A stretch of 64,000 nt of DNA from Methylobacterium nodulans ORS 2060. GTDB lineage: Bacteria > Pseudomonadota > Alphaproteobacteria > Rhizobiales > Beijerinckiaceae. The notes beneath the pieces were generated by a model. It was not told where the DNA came from. It worked only from the letters and a program-made list of their open reading frames with translations, and made no database searches. This document shows positions 43,514-62,076 of the stretch, piece by piece; position 1 is the stretch's first letter; the number at the start of each line of letters is the position of its first letter. The position numbers were made by a program, and so were the translations under genes. The stretch lies in assembly GCF_000022085.1 (NCBI RefSeq), contig NC_011894.1, positions 1,948,501-2,012,500 of the forward strand. Direction: 5' to 3'.

Positions 43514-44192
43514 CGGTGTCCTGCAGGGCGCGGAGCGCATCGGAGGTGAACTGGCGACGCCCCATCACATAGACCACGGCGGCCGTGGTGGCGAACAGCA
43601 CGTAGGGGCTGACGAACCAGCCCAGATAGGCGAGCGCGAAGAAGAAGGCCCGCTGGCCGTGGTTGAAGTGGCCGCCCGCGACCACGTTCATGCGCGCGGC
43701 GCGGCCTGCGGCGCGGCCGATTTCCTCCGGGTCGCTGCCGCGCGGCGGCACCGCGCCGATCAGGATGGCGCCGTAGTTGAACAGCCGGTAGGCCCAGGCG
43801 AACTTGAAAAACGCATAGACGAAGATCAGCGCCAGCCCCGCCACCTTGATCTCCCAGGTGGTGCGGGTGGTCTGCATGCCGAAGGGCAGGGTGGCGAACA
43901 GGGTGAGCACGTCGTCGGCCGAGCGCGTCAGCGTCAGCACGCTGCCGAGCGCGATCAGCGAGGTCGAGGCGAAGAAGGCGGTGCCGTTCTGCAGCGAGGC
44001 GTTGATGGTGGTGTCGACCACCCGGTTCTCGCGCATAGCGAGCTGATCGGTCCAGGCGTGCCTATACCGGTTCATTATCTGGTTGAGGCTCTCCCGGCTC
44101 CTGGGCCGCTTCTCGACCGCGGCGCTGTAGCCGATCCAGGCGACGAGGAAGGTCACCACTGCGGCGAGATCGAGAGAGGAGAAGTCGCCCAC
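43491..44192 (-). CDS. DUF599 membrane protein
   Basis: Membrane protein of 233 aa with four or five hydrophobic segments (about 10-24, 74-92, 114-132, 187-220). The DUF599 signatures RNVVDTT-like RENRVVDTTINASLQNGTAFFASTS and GGHFNHGQRAFFFALAYLGWF are clear. The function is unknown. The start is GTG, 13 bp after the acylphosphatase stop, consistent with an acyP-DUF599-DUF3253 operon. Confidence 0.87.
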   Translation of the reverse strand: MGDFSSLDLAAVVTFLVAWIGYSAAVEKRPRSRESLNQIMNRYRHAWTDQLAMRENRVVDTTINASLQNGTAFFASTSLIALGSVLTLTRSADDVLTLFATLPFGMQTTRTTWEIKVAGLALIFVYAFFKFAWAYRLFNYGAILIGAVPPRGSDPEEIGRAAGRAARMNVVAGGHFNHGQRAFFFALAYLGWFVSPYVLFATTAAVVYVMGRRQFTSDALRALQDTDEPGPPR

Positions 44193-44205
44193 GCCCGCGC
44201 CGGCC

Positions 44206-44484
44206 TCACCCGCGCAGGATGATGAAGCCGGCGGGCGGGGCCTCGGACGCCGCCTCGACCGCGACGGCGGTGACGCGGGCGCCCACGGGACCGCCGCGGA
44301 GCGCCGCGATCATCTGCTCCACCGCGTCGGACGGCCCGGCGAGGAGCGCCTCCACGGTCCCATCCGGTCGGTTGCGCACATGCCCCGACAGACCGCGCCG
44401 CGCTGCCTCCCCGCGCGTCCAGGCCCGGAAGCCCACGCCCTGCACGCGGCCGCTGATCACGACCTTGACGGTTCTATTCCCCAT
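44206..44484 (-). CDS. acyP: Acylphosphatase
   Basis: Small enzyme of 92 aa that hydrolyses acyl phosphates. The catalytic signature is [12 protein letters not shown] with the phosphate-binding Arg, followed by [17 protein letters not shown] with the catalytic Asn. The ATG at [12 protein letters not shown] is right for the family. It is first in the minus-strand operon with the DUF599 and DUF3253 genes and divergent from tuf. Confidence 0.93.
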   Translation of the reverse strand: MGNRTVKVVISGRVQGVGFRAWTRGEAARRGLSGHVRNRPDGTVEALLAGPSDAVEQMIAALRGGPVGARVTAVAVEAASEAPPAGFIILRG

Positions 44485-44587
44485 CACGGCTGAGGCCCGC
44501 CTCCCATCCCGCTCGTCCCGCTCAGGTAGCATGGCGGAATGCGGGTGAGAATGTGGGCCCGAGGCGCGGGGGAGAGGACGGGCGGGC

Positions 44588-44616
44588 TTGATCGCGCGAC
44601 GCTAACCCTCTAAGCG
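44588..44616 (+). promoter_or_regulatory. Possible tuf promoter
   Basis: TTGATC (44588-44593), 17-bp spacer, TAAGCG (44611-44616), about 60 bp upstream of tuf. The -35 element is good and the -10 element is poor, so this is tentative. Confidence 0.3.
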
Positions 44617-44674
44617 GGCCGCGCCTTCCGCCCGGCTCGTGACGTCGTGGGCGGGCTTGCCGCAGGTGAGGGAT

Positions 44675-45865
<1,191 letters not shown>

Positions 45866-45879
45866 GCGGAACCTCAGCG

Positions 45880-45906
45880 GGCCCGGATCTCGGATCCGGG
45901 CCTTTC
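45880..45906 (+). terminator. Rho-independent terminator after tuf
   Basis: GGCCCGGATC-TCG-GATCCGGGCC (45880-45889, 45893-45902), a perfect 10-bp stem with 3-nt loop followed by TTTC, 15 bp after the tuf stop. Confidence 0.8.
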
Positions 45907-46064
45907 GGGCGGGGCGGGCGCCGCAGGCGTCCGCCCCGCTTGCGTTCCGGCTCCGGCTCCGGCCGAGTTCCGCGGCCCGGACATCCGATCCGGCCTTGCG
46001 GGTGATGATCCCTCTTGCATCCGGGCCGGCAATGCGGCAAGGAGCGGTCGCGCTGCGGCGCCGC

Positions 46065-46141
46065 AGGAGTGTAGCTCAACTGGTCAGAGCACCGGTCTCC
46101 AAAACCGGGGGTTGGGGGTTCGAGTCCCTCCACTCCTGCCA
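46065..46141 (+). tRNA. tRNA-Trp (CCA anticodon)
   Basis: Clover-leaf with 7-bp acceptor stem AGGAGTG/CACTCCT, D-arm around GTAGCTCAACTGGTC, anticodon stem CCGGT/ACCGG with anticodon CCA at 46099-46101, and T-arm GGGGTTCGAGTCCC. The 3' CCA is encoded (46139-46141). Its place between tuf and secE is the usual one in this locus. Confidence 0.96.
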
Positions 46142-46356
46142 GGGACCGCGGGACTGACTTATCGCCGCTCCGCATGCTATATCCCTCATCGCCGTCGCCG
46201 GGCCGCCGCATCCCCGCCATGCAGGGCCATCGACAAGCCCGCGCAACTGCGCTAGAGGCATCGCCATCCCAGATCGAACAGGGCGGCGGCGCGGGCTTGG
46301 GGGTTGTCCAGGCTCCGCGCCTCTGTTGGTTTCGAGCGGCGACGGTTTGTCGGACC

Positions 46357-46668
46357 ATGGCATCGAACGAAGCGACCAAGAAAGTGGACCTCGGGCGCAA
46401 TGCGGCCCGCGGCACGCCTGCGCCCCGCGGCAGCGGAGGCGGGGCGCCGACACCGCCCGCCCGGCCCACGCAGAAGCGCGTCGGGCCGTTCGAGTTCCTG
46501 CAGCAGGTGCGCGACGAGGGCCGCAAGGTCACGTGGCCGACCCGGAAGGAGACCCTGATCACCACCCTGATGGTCTTCGTCATGGTGGTGCTGGCGAGCC
46601 TGTTCTTCGTGGTCGTCGATCAGGTGCTGCGCTACCTCGTGACCCTGGTCCTGGGGATCGGGGCCTGA
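46357..46668 (+). CDS. secE: Preprotein translocase subunit SecE
   Basis: Inner-membrane translocon subunit of 103 aa with one membrane segment (about 71-97), the single-span type. The conserved cytosolic helix [22 protein letters not shown] marks SecE; the first 45 residues are a low-complexity basic/proline-rich extension common in alphaproteobacteria. It lies between the tRNA-Trp gene and nusG, 13 bp from the latter. Confidence 0.95.
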   Translation: MASNEATKKVDLGRNAARGTPAPRGSGGGAPTPPARPTQKRVGPFEFLQQVRDEGRKVTWPTRKETLITTLMVFVMVVLASLFFVVVDQVLRYLVTLVLGIGA

Positions 46669-46681
46669 GGAGAGAGACGTC

Positions 46682-47215
46682 GTGTCGAAGCGTTGGTACA
46701 TCGTCCACGCCTACTCGAACTTCGAGAACAAGGTCGCGCAGTCGATCAAGGACCAGGCCGCGCAGCGCGGCCTGCTCGACAAGTTCGACGAGGTGATGGT
46801 CCCGACCGAGAAGGTCGTGGAGGTCCGCCGCGGCCGCAAGGTCGATGCCGAGCGCAAGTTCTTCCCGGGCTACGTGCTGGTGAAGTGCGACCTCACGGAT
46901 GAGGTCTACCACCTCATCAAGAACACCCCGAAGGTCACGGGCTTCCTTGGGGCCGACAAGTCGAAGCCGGTGCCGATCCCGGACGCCGAGGCCGAGCGCA
47001 TCAAGGGCCAGGTCGCCGAGGGCACCGAGCGCCCGAAGGCGTCGATCTCCTTCGAGGTCGGCGAGTCCGTGCGCGTCTCCGACGGCCCCTTCGCGTCGTT
47101 CAACGGCGTCGTGGAGGAGGTCGACGAGAGCCGCTCCCGCCTCAAGGTGGCGGTCTCCATCTTCGGCCGGGCGACCCCGGTCGAACTCGAATACGGTCAG
47201 GTCGAGAAGGTCTGA
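46682..47215 (+). CDS. nusG: Transcription antitermination factor NusG
   Basis: Protein of 177 aa with the NGN domain ([17 protein letters not shown] at the N-terminus, FFPGYVLV) and a C-terminal KOW domain ([22 protein letters not shown]). It links RNA polymerase to Rho or ribosomes. GTG start, as the NGN fold begins at once. Followed by a very strong hairpin before rplK. Confidence 0.97.
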   Translation: MSKRWYIVHAYSNFENKVAQSIKDQAAQRGLLDKFDEVMVPTEKVVEVRRGRKVDAERKFFPGYVLVKCDLTDEVYHLIKNTPKVTGFLGADKSKPVPIPDAEAERIKGQVAEGTERPKASISFEVGESVRVSDGPFASFNGVVEEVDESRSRLKVAVSIFGRATPVELEYGQVEKV

Positions 47216-47225
47216 ACGTTTGGCG

Positions 47226-47278
47226 GCGGCGAAGGGCGGAGGGGCCTTGAGCTTTAAGGCCCCTCCGCCCTTCGCCGC
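47226..47278 (+). terminator. Perfect 23-bp hairpin between nusG and rplK
   Basis: Arms 47226-47248 and 47256-47278 are exact reverse complements over 23 bp around a 7-nt GAGCTTT loop. No T-run follows. It could end or attenuate the secE-nusG transcript, protect its 3' end, or bind a protein. Confidence 0.75.
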
Positions 47279-47407
47279 TCGTCTCCACCCGCGGGAGGCC
47301 CGCCCGGTTCGCCGCCGGGGCCGACGGGCCGCACCGCGACCTGCAACCGCCTCGCACGCTCCGCCGGCCGTCGGCCCGGAGGGCAGGCAACCAACGGGAG
47401 CAGTCCC

Positions 47408-47857
47408 ATGGCGAAGAAGATCACGGGCTACGTGAAGCTTCAGGTGCCGGCCGGCGCCGCCAATCCGTCGCCGCCGATCGGCCCCGCGCTCGGTCAGCGC
47501 GGCCTCAACATCATGGAATTCTGCAAGGCCTTCAATGCGAAGACCGCGCAGATCGAGAAGGGCACCCCGATCCCGGTGATCATCACCGCGTATCAGGACC
47601 GCTCCTTCACCTTCGAGATGAAGCAGCCGCCGGTGTCGTTCTTCCTCAAGAAGGCGGCCGGGCTGAAGATCGGCAAGAAGCCGGCCTCCGGCTCGAAGAC
47701 CCCCGGCAAGGGCGCGCCCGCCGGCAAGGTCACCGAGGCGCAGATCCGCGAGATCGCCGAGAAGAAGATGCCCGACCTGAACTGCGATTCGGTCGATGCC
47801 GCCGTCGCCATGATCCGCGGCTCCGCCCGGGCCATGGGTCTCGAGATCACCGGCTGA
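47408..47857 (+). CDS. rplK: 50S ribosomal protein L11
   Basis: Ribosomal protein of 149 aa that binds the GTPase-associated region of 23S rRNA. The N-terminal [28 protein letters not shown] and [12 protein letters not shown] segments are invariant features. It starts 192 bp after nusG, across the strong hairpin, and is followed by rplA after 10 bp; the two are a classical operon. Confidence 0.98.
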   Translation: MAKKITGYVKLQVPAGAANPSPPIGPALGQRGLNIMEFCKAFNAKTAQIEKGTPIPVIITAYQDRSFTFEMKQPPVSFFLKKAAGLKIGKKPASGSKTPGKGAPAGKVTEAQIREIAEKKMPDLNCDSVDAAVAMIRGSARAMGLEITG

Positions 47858-47867
47858 GGAGGGTGTC

Positions 47868-48575
<708 letters not shown>

Positions 48576-48600
48576 GCGCCGGCGCCAATCTGACGGTCCG

Positions 48601-48633
48601 AAAGGCCCGCTCCGGCAACGGGGCGGGCCTTTT
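48601..48633 (+). terminator. Rho-independent terminator after rplA
   Basis: AAAGGCCCGC (48601-48610) pairs with GCGGGCCTTT (48623-48632), running into TTTT. It ends the rplKA unit 26 bp after the rplA stop and separates it from the radical SAM gene. Confidence 0.85.
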
Positions 48634-48728
48634 CGCTGTCGCCAACACCCCCGCCGCTCGGCTGATCGTGAGCGGAAATCCCGCATCCCGGGGGCGCCTT
48701 CCGGCAGCGCTGTGCTAAATAGGAGGCC

Positions 48729-50357
48729 ATGCGTAGCACCGTCCCGGTCTCCTCCACGCGACGCGTTCTCTGCGTCTTCCCCGCCTACACGCCGTCCTTC
48801 GGCACCTTCTCTCACGCCTATCCGCTGATGGGCGGGGTCAAGGCGTTCATGCCGCCGCAGGGACTCCTCCTGATCGCCGCCTACCTGCCGGAGACCTGGC
48901 AGGTCCGCTTCATCGACGAGAACATCGGGCGGGCCACCCCGGCGGATCTCGCCTGGGCGGATGCGGTGTTCGTCTCCGGCATGCACGTCCAGGCCGCGCA
49001 GATCCGCGACATCGCCGAGCGCGCCCATGCGGCGGGCCGGGTCGCGGTGCTGGGCGGTCCCTCGGTGTCGGGCTCGCCCGAGCAGTATCCGGGCTTCGAC
49101 TACCTCCATATCGGCGAGATCGGCGACGCCACCGACGAATTGATCCGCCGGCTCGACGCCGATGCGGGCCGCCCGCCCGCCCAGGTGCGGCTGGAGACGA
49201 AGGAGCGGCTCGGCCTCGCCGACTTCCCGGCCCCGGCCTATGACCAGGTGCCGCTCAAGCGCTACCTGATCGGCTCGCTGCAATTCTCCTCGGGCTGCCC
49301 CTATCGCTGCGAGTTCTGCGACATCCCGGCCCTCTACGGCCGCCAGCCGCGGCTGAAAACGCCCGAGCAACTCCTGTCCGAACTCGACGCCATCGTGGCC
49401 CAGCCCGGGCACCCGGCGGTGGTATACTTCGTCGACGACAACTTCATCGGCAACCGCAAGGCCACCCGGGAGATGCTGCCGCATCTCGTGGAGTGGCAGA
49501 AGCGGAACGGCTACCCGCTCCAGTTCGCCTGCGAGGCCACGCTCAACATGGCCAAGCAGCCCGAGATCCTCGAGCTGATGCGGCAGGCCAACTTCATCAC
49601 GGTGTTCGTCGGTATCGAGACGCCGGAGCTCGACGCGCTCAAGAGCATCGACAAGCAGCACAATGCCGCCGTGCCGATGCTGGAGGGCATCGCGACCCTG
49701 AACTCCTACGGGCTGGAGGTGACCTCGGGCATCATCCTCGGGCTCGACACCGACACGGCGGAATCCGAGGAGCGGCTGATCGCCTTCATCGACCGCTCGA
49801 GGGTGCCGGTCCTCACCATGAACCTGCTCCAGGCGCTGCCGCGCACGCCCCTGTGGGACCGGCTCGCCAGGGAGGGGCGCCTCGTGGACGACCCGCGCCT
49901 CGAATCGAACGTCCGCTTCCTGCGGCCGCACGACGAGGTGGTGGCGAGCTGGCGCCGGGCCATTGCCCACGCCTATGCGCCCGAGCGGCTCTTCGACCGC
50001 TTCCGCCACCAGATCGACCACACCTATAGCCGCCGGATCGAGACCCCGGCCAAGACCCGGCTCACCCGCGCCAATCTGCGCCGCGGGCTCGTCCTCGGCT
50101 TCAACATCGCGCTGCGGGTGGGGCTCTTGTCCGACTACCGGCGGGCGTTCTGGCGGGCGGCGGGCTATGCGCTGCGGCGCGGCCAGATCGAGGCGGTGTT
50201 CAACATGGGCTTCGTCGCCCATCACCTGATCCGCTTCACCCGGGAGGCCCTGCGCGGCGAGCAGAACGCCTCCTTCTATGCGACGAAGGCCGTGGAGCAG
50301 AGCGGTGGCCGCAGCGGCGGCTGGTGGCGGCGACGTCCGGAGCGCAAGGCGGCTTGA
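48729..50357 (+). CDS. hpnP: B12-binding radical SAM protein, probable hopanoid C-2 methylase
   Basis: Protein of 542 aa: N-terminal cobalamin-binding-like domain (about 12-145), radical SAM core with CPYRCEFC (C190, C194, C197) and a C-terminal DUF4070-like part (about 390-500). Stretches such as VFPAYTPSFGTFSHAYPLMG, DIPALYGRQPRLKTPEQL and FVDDNFIGNRKATREMLPHL resemble HpnP as I remember it. That enzyme adds a methyl group at C-2 of hopanoids and is known from methylobacteria. Related B12 radical SAM methylases cannot be excluded without alignment. It lies between rplA and rplJ, an unusual site. Confidence 0.78.
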   Translation: MRSTVPVSSTRRVLCVFPAYTPSFGTFSHAYPLMGGVKAFMPPQGLLLIAAYLPETWQVRFIDENIGRATPADLAWADAVFVSGMHVQAAQIRDIAERAHAAGRVAVLGGPSVSGSPEQYPGFDYLHIGEIGDATDELIRRLDADAGRPPAQVRLETKERLGLADFPAPAYDQVPLKRYLIGSLQFSSGCPYRCEFCDIPALYGRQPRLKTPEQLLSELDAIVAQPGHPAVVYFVDDNFIGNRKATREMLPHLVEWQKRNGYPLQFACEATLNMAKQPEILELMRQANFITVFVGIETPELDALKSIDKQHNAAVPMLEGIATLNSYGLEVTSGIILGLDTDTAESEERLIAFIDRSRVPVLTMNLLQALPRTPLWDRLAREGRLVDDPRLESNVRFLRPHDEVVASWRRAIAHAYAPERLFDRFRHQIDHTYSRRIETPAKTRLTRANLRRGLVLGFNIALRVGLLSDYRRAFWRAAGYALRRGQIEAVFNMGFVAHHLIRFTREALRGEQNASFYATKAVEQSGGRSGGWWRRRPERKAA

Positions 50358-50890
50358 GGTTTGCCGCCGGGCCGGCCGCGGACGGCGTGCGATCCCCCCT
50401 CGCCCCGGGGCGAGGGGAGGTGTCCCCTGCGACCGAATATCCTCATCCGGACACTTGGCAGGGCGCTTGCACGCCGCTATAGACCGCGCTCCACGTTTTC
50501 ACACCATTGAAGGGACTCGGCCGATTGGTCGTGGCCTGACGAGACGTCCCCGGGAGACCGGGTGACGAATGGCCGGCGGGCTCAAGGGGGTCTCCCCTCG
50601 CGCCCCGTCCGGCCATGTCCTGTCCGAGACTGCAGGCGCCGGCTCGCCGGCTTAATCGCCAAGCCTGCACAGACGGGGAAGACCGAGTTTCACCGTCCCG
50701 GCCACCCTCGTGGGCGGGCAGGACGTCGGTTTGAACCATCTCGCCCGGGGCGTCGGCATCCGCCGCCGGACCGGGGACAGGGCCGTGAAGCGTCGCTCGC
50801 GCCGCCGCGGTCTTCTACCCAAGGCTCACGCGTGGGCGGCAAACGCAACCGGCGGGACCGATCCCGGTTCCGCCAACCGGAGAGAGCCCG
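50358..50890. other. rplJ upstream region and leader
   Basis: 533 bp without a gene between hpnP and rplJ. It contains a sigma-70-type promoter (50455-50483) followed by a leader of about 400 nt rich in inverted repeats. In other bacteria this leader carries the L10(L12)4 binding site that controls rplJL translation; I infer the same here but cannot place the kink-turn with confidence. Confidence 0.6.
50455..50483 (+). promoter_or_regulatory. Promoter of the rplJL-rpoBC unit
   Basis: TTGGCA (50455-50460), 17-bp spacer, TATAGA (50478-50483). Both hexamers are close to the sigma-70 consensus and the spacing is ideal. It lies about 400 bp before rplJ, leaving room for a regulatory leader. Confidence 0.7.
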
Positions 50891-51418
50891 GTGGACAGAG
50901 CAGCAAAGGCTGATCTCGTCGCGACGCTCAACGGGGTGTTTTCCACCACCTCGCTGGTCGTCGTGGCCCACTACAAGGGCCTCACGGTCGCCGACATGCA
51001 GAAGCTGCGCTCGCAGATGAAGCAGGCCGGCGCCACCGTGAAGGTCGCGAAGAATCGCCTCGCGAACATCGCTCTCGATGGCACGGACGTCGCCTCCATC
51101 AAGCCCCTCCTGAAGGGTCCGACCCTGCTCGCCTATTCGAGCGATCCGGTCGCGGCCGCGAAGGTGGCGGTGGATTTCGCCAAGGCCAACGACAAGCTCG
51201 TGATCCTCGGCGGCGCCATGGGCGCGACGGCCCTGAACCCGGACGGCGTGAAGGCCCTGGCCACGCTGCCGTCCCTGGACGAACTGCGCGCCAAGATCGT
51301 GGGCCTCGTGCAGGCTCCCGCGACCAAGATCGCTCAGGTCGTCAACGCGCCGGCGGCCAAGCTCGCCCGCGTGTTCGGGGCCTATGCCGACAGTGCCAAG
51401 ACGGATGAGGCCGCCTGA
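50891..51418 (+). CDS. rplJ: 50S ribosomal protein L10
   Basis: Ribosomal stalk base protein of 175 aa. The start region has [18 protein letters not shown] and [11 protein letters not shown] typical of L10; the C-terminal helix binds L7/L12 dimers. GTG start with GGAG about 10 nt upstream. Followed by rplL after 55 bp. It is normally the autogenous repressor of the pair. Confidence 0.97.
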   Translation: MDRAAKADLVATLNGVFSTTSLVVVAHYKGLTVADMQKLRSQMKQAGATVKVAKNRLANIALDGTDVASIKPLLKGPTLLAYSSDPVAAAKVAVDFAKANDKLVILGGAMGATALNPDGVKALATLPSLDELRAKIVGLVQAPATKIAQVVNAPAAKLARVFGAYADSAKTDEAA

Positions 51419-51473
51419 CGGCTCTTCGCTTTCACACTCAAACGTTCAAACCGACAACACGCAGGAACTGGAA

Positions 51474-51854
51474 ATGGCTGATCTTGCCAAGCTCGTCGAC
51501 GACCTGTCGTCCCTGACCGTCCTCGAGGCCGCCGAGCTCGCGAAGATGCTCGAGGAGAAGTGGGGCGTCTCGGCCGCCGCCGCCGTCGCCGTGGCCGCCG
51601 GCCCGGCCGCGGGTGGCGCTGCCGCTCCGGCCGTCGAGGAGAAGACCGAGTTCACCGTCGTCCTGGCTGGCGCCGGCGACAAGAAGATCGAGGTCATCAA
51701 GGAGGTCCGCGCGATCACCGGCCTCGGCCTCAAGGAGGCCAAGGACCTCGTCGAGGGCGCTCCGAAGCCGGTCAAGGAGTCCGTGGCCAAGGACGAGGCC
51801 GAGAAGATCAAGGCCCAGCTCGAGAAGGCCGGCGCCAAGGTCGAGCTCAAGTAA
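51474..51854 (+). CDS. rplL: 50S ribosomal protein L7/L12
   Basis: Acidic stalk protein of 126 aa. It has an N-terminal dimerisation helix ([21 protein letters not shown]), an alanine-rich hinge (about 35-53) and a C-terminal factor-binding domain ([21 protein letters not shown]). ATG is preceded by GGAACTGGAA. A hairpin lies just after the stop. Confidence 0.97.
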   Translation: MADLAKLVDDLSSLTVLEAAELAKMLEEKWGVSAAAAVAVAAGPAAGGAAAPAVEEKTEFTVVLAGAGDKKIEVIKEVRAITGLGLKEAKDLVEGAPKPVKESVAKDEAEKIKAQLEKAGAKVELK

Positions 51855-52154
51855 GGCGATGCGGGCCTTAGAGGCCCGCAACCCGCGTCGCGGCCGCCGG
51901 CTCACGTCGGTGCGCCGCGGCCGCCCCTCCAGCCCGCGGGCCCGCGCCCGCGGGCTAGAGCGTTTTCCGGCGAAGTGCCTGCCGCTTCGGCGCCCCCTCG
52001 GGATCCTGGGCATGGATCCCCATATGTTTCCGTTCGGGTGAGGATCGCCGCGGGCGGTCCGGCCGGGCGAGGTCGATGCGGCAAGGGTCCCACGGGAGGG
52101 GTCCCCCGCGTCCCTCCGGGCCCGTGACGCGGTGGATGAGGAGCGAGGTCACCT
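51855..52154. other. rplL-rpoB spacer
   Basis: 300 bp with a hairpin at 51861-51879 (GCGGGCCT-N3-AGGCCCGC, no T-run; possible attenuator between rplL and rpoB). It also has a partial family E repeat (CTAGAGCGTTTTCCG near 51954-51971). No gene or clear promoter is seen. Confidence 0.6.
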
Positions 52155-56279
<4,125 letters not shown>

Positions 56280-56295
56280 GGACCGCCCCGATGAT

Positions 56296-56336
56296 GCGGG
56301 CGCGCCGCGGGATCGCTCCCGCGTCGGCGCGCCCGC
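56296..56336 (+). terminator. Hairpin between rpoB and rpoC
   Basis: Arms 56296-56312 pair with 56317-56322 plus 56326-56336 (17 bp with a 3-nt bulge, loop TCGC). No T-run. Possibly an RNA processing or attenuation element in the rpoB-rpoC transcript. Confidence 0.5.
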
Positions 56337-56456
56337 TTCCCGCTTCCGGACGAGGCCCGCCGCTTCGTCCGGACGCCCGACGCCTTCACGGATTTCAAGC
56401 GCGACGCTCGCCCCACCGGCCCAAAGGGGCGTTCCGTCCGCTTCAAGGAGATGATC

Positions 56457-60659
<4,203 letters not shown>

Positions 60660-60684
60660 GCGAGGGCAGTTCGGCACGAGAGAC

Positions 60685-60722
60685 GGGGCCGGCGCCGCCG
60701 AGAGGCGGCGCCGGCCCCTTCC
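60685..60722 (+). terminator. Rho-independent terminator after rpoC
   Basis: Perfect 15-bp stem (60685-60699 with 60704-60718) around a GAGA loop, followed by TTCC. It lies 26 bp after the rpoC stop and closes the rplJL-rpoBC unit. Confidence 0.85.
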
Positions 60723-60770
60723 TGTTCGGGGCGGGTGGCCGGCGACGGCGCGGAGGCCGGCCATAAAGGC

Positions 60771-60799
60771 TTGACACCGCGCCTCCCACGGACTAGGAC
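60771..60799 (+). promoter_or_regulatory. Promoter of the rpsL-rpsG-fusA operon
   Basis: Perfect -35 TTGACA (60771-60776), 17-bp spacer and -10-like TAGGAC (60794-60799). Located about 50 bp after the rpoC terminator and about 280 bp before rpsL. Confidence 0.72.
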
Positions 60800-61083
60800 G
60801 CACCCCACTGAACGGCTGGCCGTAGGCGGCAGCTGATCGACGTGCCCCAAGAGCCTCGATCCACGCCGCCTAAACGCGACCGAACTTCAAACCGACTGAC
60901 ACGTGTCAGACCGGCATGACCGCGGGGGCTTCGCTCCGGTGGTCCTCTGCTCGCATGGCGCGCCAAAGGCTGGACAGCAGCCTGGGGCGCGATTTGCGTT
61001 GCTGTATGTCCAGCGCCGGTCCGCCCGGACGAGATTGAATTTGACGGTCGCCCCGGACGGCGATGCGTTGTGAGAGGAATGGC

Positions 61084-61455
61084 ATGCCGACGATCAACCA
61101 GCTGATCGCCAATCCGCGGAAGATCCAGAAGAGCCGCAACAAGGTGCCGGCCCTCGAGGCTTGCCCGCAAAAGCGCGGCGTCTGCACCCGCGTCTACACC
61201 ACCACCCCGAAGAAGCCGAACTCGGCGCTGCGCAAGGTGGCCAAGGTCCGCCTGACCAACGGCTTCGAGGTGATCGGCTACATCCCGGGCGAGGGCCATA
61301 ACCTCCAGGAGCACTCGGTGGTCATGATCCGCGGCGGCCGCGTGAAGGACTTGCCCGGCGTGCGCTACCACATCCTGCGCGGCGTGCTGGACACCCAGGG
61401 CGTCAAGAACCGCAAGCAGCGCCGCTCGAAGTACGGCGCGAAGCGTCCGAAGTAA
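61084..61455 (+). CDS. rpsL: 30S ribosomal protein S12
   Basis: Decoding-centre protein of 123 aa, the standard length. K43 ([15 protein letters not shown]) and K88 ([13 protein letters not shown]) are the wild-type residues at the main streptomycin-resistance positions. The ATG at MPTINQLI follows GAGAGGA; an in-frame ATG 21 bp upstream is not conserved. First gene of the str operon. Confidence 0.99.
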   Translation: MPTINQLIANPRKIQKSRNKVPALEACPQKRGVCTRVYTTTPKKPNSALRKVAKVRLTNGFEVIGYIPGEGHNLQEHSVVMIRGGRVKDLPGVRYHILRGVLDTQGVKNRKQRRSKYGAKRPK

Positions 61456-61560
61456 GCGTCGCCTCGAGTTCCTTATCGCCTGCCCCGCAAGGATGCCGCC
61501 GGCCTTGAACAAGCTCAAGGCGGCCTGCGCGGGGCGTACCAGATCGTATTTGAGACCTGA

Positions 61561-62043
<483 letters not shown>

Positions 62044-62076
62044 GACCCGCGGTCTCTCGCTTTCAGGAGCCCCCCG

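Larger units (their letters stand above)
60660..61083. other. rpoC-rpsL spacer and rpsL leader
   Basis: 424 bp with no gene. It holds the rpoC terminator (60685-60722), a sigma-70-type promoter (60771-60799) and a leader of about 280 nt before rpsL. The leader shows short inverted repeats (for example GGACAGCAGCC/GGACATAC words) but no recognisable riboswitch. Confidence 0.6.
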
